Assembly: GCA_016302015.1 (NCBI GenBank)
Contig: JAEDOJ010000024.1
Coordinates: 1 to 13,010 of the forward strand
Origin: Oscillospiraceae bacterium
GTDB taxonomy: Bacteria > Bacillota_A > Clostridia > Oscillospirales > Oscillospiraceae
DNA length: 13,010 bases
Direction: 5' to 3'
Of this stretch, positions 7,073 through 13,010 are shown piece after piece (positions within the stretch are counted from its first letter, which is position 1; each line of letters starts with the position of its first letter). Made by a program: the position numbers and the translations under genes. The notes under the pieces are model-generated. The model had not been told where the DNA came from. It saw nothing but the letters and a program-made list of their open reading frames with translations, and did not search any database.

Positions 7073-7093
7073 GGGGAATTCCCCCCAGAGGGG
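7073..7093. other. Overlapping palindromes upstream of the HAD promoter
   Basis: GGGGAATTCCCC (7073-7084) is a perfect 12-base palindrome. Its right half also begins a second hairpin, CCCC-AGA-GGGG (7083-7093), so only one can form at a time. It lies between the palindromic element and the -35 box at 7130. It may be a fragment of another repeat or an operator; nothing else in the sequence decides this. Confidence 0.35.
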
Positions 7094-7129
7094 TGGCATG
7101 AAAACGGCGCTGAATTTCCAGAATTTATG

Positions 7130-7158
7130 TTGCGAAAGCGGCCGTGGTGCGGTATAAT
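7130..7158 (+). promoter_or_regulatory. Sigma-A-type promoter for the HAD-MFS-GDPD-greA operon
   Basis: TTGCGA (7130-7135) and a perfect TATAAT (7153-7158) are exactly 17 bases apart. Transcription would start near 7165, giving a leader of about 26 bases that carries the GGGAGG ribosome site (7179-7184) 6 bases before the ATG at 7191. This is the best promoter in the window. Confidence 0.75.
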
Positions 7159-7190
7159 GATGATATGTACAACAGGGAGGGAGGTCTTTG

Positions 7191-8006
7191 ATGGAAAATC
7201 CGCCTTTGACCGGCAAACGGCTGTTCCTTCTGGATATGGACGGAACGATCTATCTGGATGAGACGCTGTTTGACGGAACCATTGATTTTTTAAATTTCGT
7301 TAAAAAAACCGGGGGAAAATATCTGTTTTTGACGAATAATTCATCCAGAAGTGTGGATGCCTACATTGAGAAGATGCACCGTCTCGGCATCGAGACAGGA
7401 AAAGAGGACTTTCTGACCTCCGTGGACGCTCTGGTGATCTATCTGGAGACCAGAGGCTACCGGAAGAAACTCCTCTATGCCTTTGGCACCGCCTCCTTCC
7501 GCAAACAGCTCTCCGATGCGGGCTTTCACGTAACGGACAAACTGACCCATGGGATCGACGCCTTAATCTGCGGCTTTGATACGGAGCTGACCTTCCAAAA
7601 GCTGGAGGATGCCTGTATTTTGCTGAACCGGGGGGTGGATTTCATTGCCGCCAACCCGGATTGGGTCTGCCCCACGTGGTACGGCTACGTGCCGGACTGC
7701 GGCAGCGTCTGCGAAATGCTCTTCCGGGCCACGGGGAGAAGACCGGTGTTTATCGGCAAGCCCCAGCCGGAAATGGCTCTCCTTGCCATGGAAAAATTCG
7801 GCTGTTCCAAAGAAGAAACCATCCTCATCGGGGATCGGGTCTACACCGACATTGCCTGCGGCGTCCGTGCGGGAATTGACGCGGCGCTGGTTCTGTCCGG
7901 GGAGAGCACCTTGAAGGATGCGGAGGAAAGCCCGGAAAAGCCCTCCCATATCTACCACAACATCCGCGCGATATTGAATGATTTATTAGGAGAGAGAGAA
8001 TCATGA
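7191..8006 (+). CDS. HAD-IIA family sugar-phosphate phosphatase (NagD/AraL-like)
   Basis: This 271-residue cytoplasmic phosphatase belongs to HAD subfamily IIA. All four motifs are present: LLDMDGTIYLDE (nucleophile Asp15, acid/base Asp17), FLTNNSSRS (~47-54), FIGKPQPEM with Lys190, and LIGDRVYTDIACG with Asp215 and Asp220 for magnesium. The region between motifs II and III (~60-180) is the C2-type cap that sets substrate choice. Known members act on nucleotides, sugar phosphates, phosphoglycolate or glycerol phosphates, so the substrate cannot be stated. The ATG at 7191 has GGGAGG 6 bases upstream (a TTG codon just before it is less well placed). The stop overlaps the start of the transporter gene (ATGA, 8003-8006), implying coupled translation and a shared pathway, possibly with the phosphodiesterase two genes on. 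Confidence 0.92.
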   Translation: MENPPLTGKRLFLLDMDGTIYLDETLFDGTIDFLNFVKKTGGKYLFLTNNSSRSVDAYIEKMHRLGIETGKEDFLTSVDALVIYLETRGYRKKLLYAFGTASFRKQLSDAGFHVTDKLTHGIDALICGFDTELTFQKLEDACILLNRGVDFIAANPDWVCPTWYGYVPDCGSVCEMLFRATGRRPVFIGKPQPEMALLAMEKFGCSKEETILIGDRVYTDIACGVRAGIDAALVLSGESTLKDAEESPEKPSHIYHNIRAILNDLLGERES

Positions 8007-9640
8007 AGTTAAATTATAAGCGTACTGTCTTTGTGGGATTTGCCTTTTTTCTGATTTGCGCCTTTTGGCAGGCCTATGACAACACCATCCCTCTGATTTT
8101 GACCAACAAATTTGGCCTGTCCCAGACCGCTTCCGGCGTGATCATGGCGCTGGATAATATTCTGGCCCTGTTCCTCCTGCCCCTGTTCGGCGCCATTTCC
8201 GACCGCCACAACAGCAAGCGGGGCAAGCGCACCCCCTTTATCCTTGTGGGCACGATTTTGGCGGCGGTTTTCTTTGTGGGTCTGTCCTTTGTGGACAATA
8301 TGCAGATGAAGAACATTGCGGCGGTGAAGGAGATTGACAGTCCCGCGGCGCTGGAAATCCTCTACGACAGCCAGAAGAGCGAAAACCTCCAGACGCTGGA
8401 AGGAGAGGATTTTGTTCTGGAGGATCTGTTTACCAAAGACGAATTCTGCGCCATCACCAGCCAGCTCACCTATACCGACGGAGTGATCAAGACCGCTGAC
8501 GGCGGAGCGTTCACGCTGGAAGCCCGTCTGGACGAAAAGGATATGGAGATTGTGCAGAAGCATTCTGACGGGAAGGCCTTCACCAATCCGCTTTACTCCC
8601 AGTATGTGGTTCCCGCACGGCAGGCCTATGCCTGGCAGACCACGGCGGAGAGCCCCGCAACCCTGATCTTCTTCGTGGGACTTCTCCTCATGGTGCTGGT
8701 TTCCATGGCCAGCTTCCGTTCTCCCGCGGTTGCCCTGATGCCGGATGTGACCATCAAGCCTCTGCGTTCCAAGGCAAACGCGGTGATCAATCTCATGGGC
8801 AGTGCCGGCGGTATCACCGTCCTCGGTCTGGGCATGGTGTTCTCCACCAGCGCCGTGAAAAACTCCCTCATGAGCTATACCACCTATTTTGCCGTGATTG
8901 CGGGCATTATGCTTCTGGCTCTGGCGCTGTTTATGTGGCAGGTTCGGGAGCCTCGCTTCGTCAGGGAAATGCAGGAGGACAGCAAACGCTTCGGCATCGA
9001 GGAAGCGGAGGAAGAGACCGGCAGGAAAAAGCTGTCCAGGGGCGAGCGGAGAAGCATGATCTTCCTGCTGACCTCCATTATCCTCTGGTTCATGGGCTAT
9101 AATGCGGTGACCTCGAAATATTCCGTCTACGCCAGCAACGTCTTACATAAGGACTACAACTTCACCCTGATCATCGCACAGGCGGCGGCGATTATTTCCT
9201 ACCTGCCCGTGGGTATGATCTCCTCCAGGGTGGGCAGAAAGAAGACCATTCTCGCCGGTATCGTCATGCTGACCACCAGCTTCCTGTCCGCCTGCTTCCT
9301 CCGGGAGAGCAGTCCCACCATGCTGATGAACGCCATGTTCGCTCTGGCAGGCATCGGCTGGGCGACCATCAACGTCAACTCCTTCCCCATGGTGGTGGAA
9401 ATGTGCCGTGGAGGCGACGTGGGCAAGTACACCGGCATCTACTACACCGCCAGCATGGCGGCGCAGACGGTGACCCCCATGTTCTCTGGCCTTCTGATGG
9501 ATCGTCTGGGTCTGACCACCCTCTTCCCCTATGCGGCAGTCTTTGTAGCCTGTGCCTTTGTGACCATGCTCTTCGTGATGCACGGCGACAACAAGCCCTC
9601 CGCAAAACGTGGACTGGAAGCCTTTGACGTGGAGGACTGA
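8003..9640 (+). CDS. MFS transporter (SLC45/GPH-like) with large extracytoplasmic insertion
   Basis: This 545-residue secondary transporter has 12 predicted membrane helices. The cytoplasmic loop between helices 2 and 3 carries GAISDRHNSKRGKRTPFI (~63-80), the MFS signature in the form seen in SLC45/GPH-like sugar carriers. A second version, SSRVGRKKTILAG, follows helix 8. Helix 3 ends near residue 98 and helix 4 begins near 219. The ~120 residues between are hydrophilic and acidic and by topology lie outside the membrane; standard MFS proteins have only a few residues here. The C-terminal half is regular. The start overlaps the HAD phosphatase stop, with GGAGAGAGAG upstream. The sugar or phosphodiester substrate is not identifiable. 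The neighbours suggest a compound processed by a phosphatase and a phosphodiesterase. Confidence 0.88.
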   Translation: MKLNYKRTVFVGFAFFLICAFWQAYDNTIPLILTNKFGLSQTASGVIMALDNILALFLLPLFGAISDRHNSKRGKRTPFILVGTILAAVFFVGLSFVDNMQMKNIAAVKEIDSPAALEILYDSQKSENLQTLEGEDFVLEDLFTKDEFCAITSQLTYTDGVIKTADGGAFTLEARLDEKDMEIVQKHSDGKAFTNPLYSQYVVPARQAYAWQTTAESPATLIFFVGLLLMVLVSMASFRSPAVALMPDVTIKPLRSKANAVINLMGSAGGITVLGLGMVFSTSAVKNSLMSYTTYFAVIAGIMLLALALFMWQVREPRFVREMQEDSKRFGIEEAEEETGRKKLSRGERRSMIFLLTSIILWFMGYNAVTSKYSVYASNVLHKDYNFTLIIAQAAAIISYLPVGMISSRVGRKKTILAGIVMLTTSFLSACFLRESSPTMLMNAMFALAGIGWATINVNSFPMVVEMCRGGDVGKYTGIYYTASMAAQTVTPMFSGLLMDRLGLTTLFPYAAVFVACAFVTMLFVMHGDNKPSAKRGLEAFDVED

Positions 9641-9643
9641 GCC

Positions 9644-10483
9644 TTGTTGATTGCGATTTTGATTCTTGTCCTGCTTTTGATTCTGTGCGTGCTCTATCTG
9701 CTGGCCCTCTGCGCCAATCGAAAGCCCAAGGACTTCTACGGCTTTGAGAAGCATCTCTATGCCCATCGGGGCCTTCACAACGCAAAAATCGGCGTGCCGG
9801 AAAACTCCCTGCTGGCCTTCCGGCTGGCGGTGGAGAACGGCTACGGTGCGGAGCTGGATGTCCACCTGTCCAGGGACGGCAAACTGGTGGTCATGCATGA
9901 TGAAAGCCTGCTTCGCACCGCCGGGGTGGATAAGAATATCTGCGACTGCACCGCCGCAGAGCTGAATGAAATGCGTCTGGAAGGGACGGAGGAAAAAATT
10001 CCTTACTTGCAGGAGGTTCTGGAGATTTTCCGGGGGAAAACGCCCCTGATCATCGAGCTGAAGGCGGTGCATAAGAACCATGCCGCCCTGACCCGCAAGG
10101 TCTGCGCTCTGCTTCGCAGATACCCGGATGTGAAATTCTGCATGGAATCCTTTGATCCAAGGGTGCTGATGTGGCTGAGGAAGAACCAGCCGAAGATCAT
10201 CCGGGGCCAGCTTTCCTGCGATTTTTCCAGGGAGAACACCGAGGTCAAGGGTGTGCTTTCCGTGATCTTGACCAATCTGCTCTTGAACTTTACAACGGTG
10301 CCGCATTTTGTGGCCTATAAATTTGAAGACCGGAAAAATTTTTCCCTGCGGCTTTGCAAGGCTCTGTGGGGCGTTCAGGAGGTAAACTGGACGATCCGCT
10401 CCGAAGCGGACGCCAAAACCTCTTTGGAGGAAGGCTCCCTGATCATTTTTGAGCATTGCCGCCCGGAAGCGTTGGAGATGTGA
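9644..10483 (+). CDS. Membrane-anchored glycerophosphodiester phosphodiesterase
   Basis: The enzyme hydrolyses glycerophosphodiesters to glycerol-3-phosphate and an alcohol. The 279-residue protein has one N-terminal membrane helix (~2-23) followed by the GDPD barrel: YAHRGLH (His41, Arg42), PENSLLAF (Glu53), GAELDVHLSRDG (Glu70, Asp72), VVMHDESL (His85), LIIELK (Glu138), and a C-terminal VNWTIRSE strand. All expected catalytic and calcium-binding residues are present. No charge precedes the helix and a basic stretch (NRKPK) follows it, so the positive-inside rule places the catalytic domain in the cytoplasm. The start is TTG at 9644, supported by GGAGG 8 bases upstream and by the helix beginning at once. 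The gap after the transporter stop is 3 bases, and greA follows 2 bases after its own stop. Intracellular breakdown of imported or lipid-derived phosphodiesters is inferred. Confidence 0.92.
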   Translation: MLIAILILVLLLILCVLYLLALCANRKPKDFYGFEKHLYAHRGLHNAKIGVPENSLLAFRLAVENGYGAELDVHLSRDGKLVVMHDESLLRTAGVDKNICDCTAAELNEMRLEGTEEKIPYLQEVLEIFRGKTPLIIELKAVHKNHAALTRKVCALLRRYPDVKFCMESFDPRVLMWLRKNQPKIIRGQLSCDFSRENTEVKGVLSVILTNLLLNFTTVPHFVAYKFEDRKNFSLRLCKALWGVQEVNWTIRSEADAKTSLEEGSLIIFEHCRPEALEM

Positions 10484-10485
10484 TT

Positions 10486-11004
10486 ATGCACGATAAACTG
10501 ACCAAAAAGGACATTGCCCTCATGGAGGCGGAGCTGGAAGACCGCCGCCTGAATCAGCGGCCGAAGATCATGGAGGAGGTCAAAAGAACCAGAGAGTATG
10601 GCGACCTCAGCGAGAACTATGAGTACAAAGCCGCCAAGCAGGCTCAGCGGCGGAATGACAGCCGGATGCGGTATCTGCAAAACATGATTAAAACCGCACA
10701 GATCATCGATGACGATGCAGCTTCCGACCCTTCTCAGGTGGGAAAGGTCAAGCTGTACGACAAGGTGACCATCTATCTTCCGGAGGACGAGGAGACCATG
10801 ACCATTCAGATTACCTCCACCGTCCGGATTGACCCCAATGCCGGCTTCTACAGCATGGAATCCCCTCTGGGCAAGGCGGTGCTGGGCGCGGCCGTGGGGG
10901 ATGTGGTCACGGTGAAGGTCAACGACAGCTACAGCTACGAGGCGGAAATTCAGTCCATCGAGGACGCCGATGACGACGGCACAGCGCCGCTTCTGTCCTA
11001 CTAA
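10486..11004 (+). CDS. greA: GreA/GreB-family transcript cleavage factor
   Basis: Gre factors enter the secondary channel of RNA polymerase and stimulate cleavage of backtracked RNA. The 172-residue protein has the N-terminal coiled coil with the tip motif YGDLSENYEYKAAKQAQR (~38-55), including Asp40 and Glu43, equivalent to the catalytic E. coli GreA Asp41 and Glu44. It also has the C-terminal FKBP-like domain with SPLGKAVLGAAVGDVVTVKV (~126-145). It is slightly longer than typical GreA (~158), with an acidic insert around 75-82 and an acidic tail. The ATG at 10486 has GGAG 8 bases upstream and fits the family N-terminus; an upstream in-frame extension to 10456 lies in the phosphodiesterase gene and is not needed. 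It could be a second Gre paralogue of the genome. A strong terminator follows. Confidence 0.92.
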   Translation: MHDKLTKKDIALMEAELEDRRLNQRPKIMEEVKRTREYGDLSENYEYKAAKQAQRRNDSRMRYLQNMIKTAQIIDDDAASDPSQVGKVKLYDKVTIYLPEDEETMTIQITSTVRIDPNAGFYSMESPLGKAVLGAAVGDVVTVKVNDSYSYEAEIQSIEDADDDGTAPLLSY

Positions 11005-11010
11005 AATAAA

Positions 11011-11050
11011 ATCAGGGCCTTTCACCAAAAGGGAAGGCCCTGATTGTTTT
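11011..11050. terminator. Bidirectional rho-independent terminator
   Basis: A perfect 11-bp stem (ATCAGGGCCTT at 11011-11021, AAGGCCCTGAT at 11034-11044) is followed on the plus strand by TGTTTT (11045-11050). On the minus strand it is followed by TTTATTTTAG, the complement of the A-rich bases after the greA stop. It therefore ends both greA and the convergent FMN-SLH gene, whose stop lies at 11067. Confidence 0.9.
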
Positions 11051-11066
11051 GAAGTCGCTTCTGTCG

Positions 11067-12014
11067 TTATCGAATGAGAAACGCCTTGAAAAAGCGCGTC
11101 AAAAGGGTTGCCACCTGAGCACGGGTAGCGTTGTCCCGGGGCAGCAGCTTCCCATCAGAGCCGCTGAGAATGCCTTCATAAACGCACCACCGCATCGCCT
11201 CCGCCGCATAATCGCTGACGCTGTCCCCATCGGCAAAACTGGTCAAATCCGCCTGTCCTGAGGTGTCGATCCAGGACTTCCGTGCAAGTCTGTAAAGGAT
11301 CGCCGCCATTTGTTCCCTCGTCAGGTTTCCATCGGGCTGGAAGGTCGTCTCATCCATGCCGTTGACGATCCCGTTCTCCGCTGCCCAGGCAACCGCTTCA
11401 GAGTACCACAGATCTGCCGGCACATCAGAAAAGCTCCCCGGCTCTGCCCTTGGGCTGCCCATGTGTCGCCACAGAACCGTCACCAGCATCGCCCGGGTCA
11501 TGGGAGCATCGGGAGAGAACCGCGTATCGCTGATTCCCTTCATCAGTCCCTTCGTTACCGCATAGTCGATGCCTTCGTGGTACCATAGCTGTTGATTCAC
11601 GTCCGTAAAATGTGCGGAGGGACAGTCCGTCTCCGGCTGCGCCTGCCGTGTGGCGTCGAGCACCGCCTTGCGGATCCCTTCGCTGCTAAAGGTCGCTGAA
11701 GAAACCCCGTCGATCTGCTGCACCGCCCCGTCCGAGGACAGTCCAAGCAAGCGGCCGATCATGGCTGTGGCACGCTGCCAGATTTCCGGCGTCTCTCCCT
11801 GCCGCAGAACACGAATGCCGGAGATTTTTCCCAGGGCGACGGTGACCTCAAGCTGAATCATGCTGCCACGTCCCTCGCCGCTGCCGATGTAAACGCCGTC
11901 GGCGTAGCCTGTGTGCCGCGCAAGCGTCGCCGGCATTTCCTCGTAGGCTGCGGCAGCAAATATTCCTGCCGTCAGCAGGGTAAGCAGTGCAAATATAATC
12001 AGAAATTTCTTCAT
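11067..12014 (-). CDS. Secreted FMN-binding protein with three SLH domains
   Basis: The 315-residue protein has a signal peptide (MKKFLIIFALLTLLTAGIFA, cleavage likely after ~23) and no lipobox cysteine. Residues ~37-122 form an FMN-binding domain (PF04205-like): GYADGVYIGSGEGRG, a strand pair, then IDGVSSATFSS (~101-111). In NqrC/RnfG-type proteins the threonine of [S/T]GAT is esterified to FMN by ApbE; here the motif is SSAT, making Thr108 the candidate site. Three SLH domains follow: ~136-188 (FTDVNQQLWYHEGIDYA), ~195-245 (FSDVPADLWYSEAVAWA) and ~260-310 (FADGDSVSDYAAEAMRW), each ending in a TR-Q/M motif. The protein should thus be fixed to the wall through secondary polymers and may carry electrons outside the membrane; that role is inferred. 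The ATG at 12014 is preceded by GGGGGAG. A longer frame to 12113 would put a basic stretch ahead of the signal peptide and is rejected. Confidence 0.85.
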   Translation of the reverse strand: MKKFLIIFALLTLLTAGIFAAAAYEEMPATLARHTGYADGVYIGSGEGRGSMIQLEVTVALGKISGIRVLRQGETPEIWQRATAMIGRLLGLSSDGAVQQIDGVSSATFSSEGIRKAVLDATRQAQPETDCPSAHFTDVNQQLWYHEGIDYAVTKGLMKGISDTRFSPDAPMTRAMLVTVLWRHMGSPRAEPGSFSDVPADLWYSEAVAWAAENGIVNGMDETTFQPDGNLTREQMAAILYRLARKSWIDTSGQADLTSFADGDSVSDYAAEAMRWCVYEGILSGSDGKLLPRDNATRAQVATLLTRFFKAFLIR

Positions 12015-12100
12015 TTTTCTCCCCCATTTTTTCTCATAACGGTCTGTATAACCTCGCCGCGTTCTGTCAGCCCTCGCACAGGACCTTTTATTTATCATAG

Positions 12101-12198
12101 CATAGAAACGCAAAAAAAGGAAGCCTGAAACATGCTTTCTCCTGATTCTATGTGCCTGTCAGCTTTTTGTTCTCTGTGTCCCCGGAAACTCATAGAAT
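12101..12198 (+). promoter_or_regulatory. Possible alternative-stem leader before the AGCS gene
   Basis: TTCTATG (12146-12152) can pair either with CATAGAA at 12101-12107 or with CATAGAAT at 12191-12198 (8 perfect pairs there, plus two G:T wobbles). The two stems are mutually exclusive. It lies in the 195-base divergent gap between the FMN-SLH gene and the symporter. No convincing promoter could be placed in either direction in this gap, so whether this is transcribed as one leader is unknown. It does not match any riboswitch class I recognise. Confidence 0.25.
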
Positions 12199-12209
12199 TG
12201 TGCGGGGGG

Positions 12210-13010
12210 ATGCTTGTGGAAATAACACTTCAAAAAATCGGAGAGCTTGTGTGGGGCTGGCCGCTGATGGGGCTGTTTTTGGGCGTGGGACTTCTCTATA
12301 CCCTGCGATTAAGGGGTCTTCAGTTCCGCTGTCTGAGAAAAGCCTTTGGGATGATCCGCTCTCAGGAGCGAAGCGACGGCATTTCTCCCTACGCAGCCCT
12401 GTGTACCGCTCTGGCTGCCACCATCGGTACCGGGAACATCGTGGGCGTGGCAACCGCCCTCAGCGCAGGCGGGCCGGGAGCGTTGCTTTGGATGGTGATT
12501 GCCGCCTTTTTCGGCATGGCAACCCAGTACGCCGAGGGCTTTCTGGCAAATAAATATCGTCAAAAGAAGGACGGCCGGTGGTTTGGCGGCCCCTTCTGTT
12601 ATATCGAAAAGGGGCTTGGGGAACGCTGGAAGTGGCTGGCAATCCTTTTTGCTGTCACCGGTGCGGGCGTGGGCATTTTAGGCGTGGGAACCGTGACCCA
12701 AATCAACAGCATCACCGCCGCGGTGGACAGCTTCTTTCCCTCAGAAACCGCCTTTTCCCTTGGCGCAAGAGCGTATTCCTGGGCAACGGTGCTCAGCGGC
12801 TTTCTGGTAACGCTGGGAGCCGGAGCGGTGCTGGTGGGCGGCGTAAAACGAATTTCCAAGGTCTGCGAAGCCCTGGTTCCCGTGATGTCCGCCGCCTATG
12901 TGCTGTGCTGCGTCATCCTTCTGATTTGCTGCGCCCATCGGATTCCCTCGGCGCTTCGCCTGATTCTCAGCTCGGCCTTCTGCCCAAAAGCCGTTTTAGG
13001 CGCCGGTGCG
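12210..13010 (+). CDS. AGCS-family sodium:alanine/glycine symporter, 5' part
   Basis: The reading frame is open for 267 codons to the window edge; the family is usually around 450-500 residues, so roughly the first half is seen. AGCS transporters import alanine or glycine with sodium across the cytoplasmic membrane. Diagnostic segments are TLRLRGLQFR (~31-40), ATIGTGNIVGVATALSAGGP (~70-89), continuing into GALLWMVIAAFFGMATQYAEGFLA (~90-113), GGPFCYIEKGLG (~126-137), TQINSITAAVD (~163-173) and GGVKRISKVCEALVPVMSAAY (~210-230). Several hydrophobic helices are evident. The start is uncertain: ATG at 12210 directly abuts a GGGGGG run, GTG at 12216 (two codons on) has that run at a better distance, and TTG at 12198 has little upstream. 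I list the ATG. Regulation is not clear. Confidence 0.92.
   Translation, partial: MLVEITLQKIGELVWGWPLMGLFLGVGLLYTLRLRGLQFRCLRKAFGMIRSQERSDGISPYAALCTALAATIGTGNIVGVATALSAGGPGALLWMVIAAFFGMATQYAEGFLANKYRQKKDGRWFGGPFCYIEKGLGERWKWLAILFAVTGAGVGILGVGTVTQINSITAAVDSFFPSETAFSLGARAYSWATVLSGFLVTLGAGAVLVGGVKRISKVCEALVPVMSAAYVLCCVILLICCAHRIPSALRLILSSAFCPKAVLGAGA

Noticed and set aside
6758..7216. Minus-strand open frame of 152 codons over the intergenic repeat
   Set aside because: It is formed by the palindromic element and its flanks, overlaps the end of the coiled-coil gene, and has no credible ribosome site.
9143..10456. Minus-strand open frame of 437 codons opposite the MFS and GDPD genes
   Set aside because: It is a shadow of two genes with conserved motifs; its composition is His/Gln/Gly-rich as expected for antisense of such codon use.
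12117..12138. Minus-strand hairpin followed by seven T residues upstream of the FMN-SLH gene
   Set aside because: It looks like a terminator, but the 7-bp stem has an A/C mismatch on that strand and no gene reads into it from the right; probably chance.
12152..12553. Plus-strand 133-codon frame near the symporter start
   Set aside because: It is in a different frame from the AGCS gene, whose motifs are continuous from 12210 to the end of the window.
1..13010. CRISPR arrays, tRNA or rRNA genes, insertion-sequence transposases, phage or defence genes
   Set aside because: I looked for regularly spaced repeats, clover-leaf and rRNA-like conserved stretches, and transposase, integrase or nuclease motifs on both strands and found none.

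Overview
The window comes from a moderately GC-rich, Gram-positive anaerobe. It looks like a member of the Clostridia, most likely the Oscillospiraceae group of gut bacteria. The basis is two proteins with S-layer homology (SLH) domains, a paired yfmF/yfmH M16 peptidase locus, strong GGAGG ribosome sites, tight ATGA-type gene couplings, and an intergenic palindromic element of a kind I remember from Faecalibacterium-like genomes. The taxon is inference; there is no rRNA gene here.

Layout. (1) 1-861: the 3' end of a surface protein (Big_9 Ig-like domain plus SLH domains), closed by a hairpin terminator. (2) 899-2896, minus strand: a two-gene operon of prmA (ribosomal protein L11 methyltransferase) followed by a membrane-anchored, divergent relative of the DUF4015 putative glycoside hydrolases. 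A good promoter lies at 2929-2957. (3) 3030-6804, plus strand: yfmF, yfmH, lgt and a small coiled-coil protein, closely spaced and probably one transcript. (4) 6805-7190: a gene-free stretch holding an imperfect hairpin, a ~155-bp palindromic MITE-like repeat and a strong promoter. (5) 7191-11004, plus strand: a HAD-IIA phosphatase, an MFS transporter with a large extracytoplasmic insertion, a membrane-anchored glycerophosphodiester phosphodiesterase and a GreA-type transcript cleavage factor, all overlapping or 2-3 bases apart, closed by a bidirectional terminator. (6) 11067-12014, minus strand: a secreted FMN-binding protein with three SLH domains. (7) 12210-13010, plus strand: the 5' part of an AGCS-family sodium:amino acid symporter that runs off the window.

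How the genes may work together. YfmF and YfmH form the usual inactive/active M16 pair, and lgt supplies lipoprotein lipidation. The phosphatase, transporter and phosphodiesterase could form a small uptake and salvage set for phosphodiester or sugar-phosphate compounds, but the substrate cannot be read from sequence. The FMN-SLH protein is a candidate wall-attached redox carrier.

Most of the window is ordinary core and near-core content, and I see no clear new multi-gene defence or mobile system. The points most worth a second look are the structured repeat at 6899-7053, the FMN-SLH protein, the MFS insertion and the divergent DUF4015-like protein.
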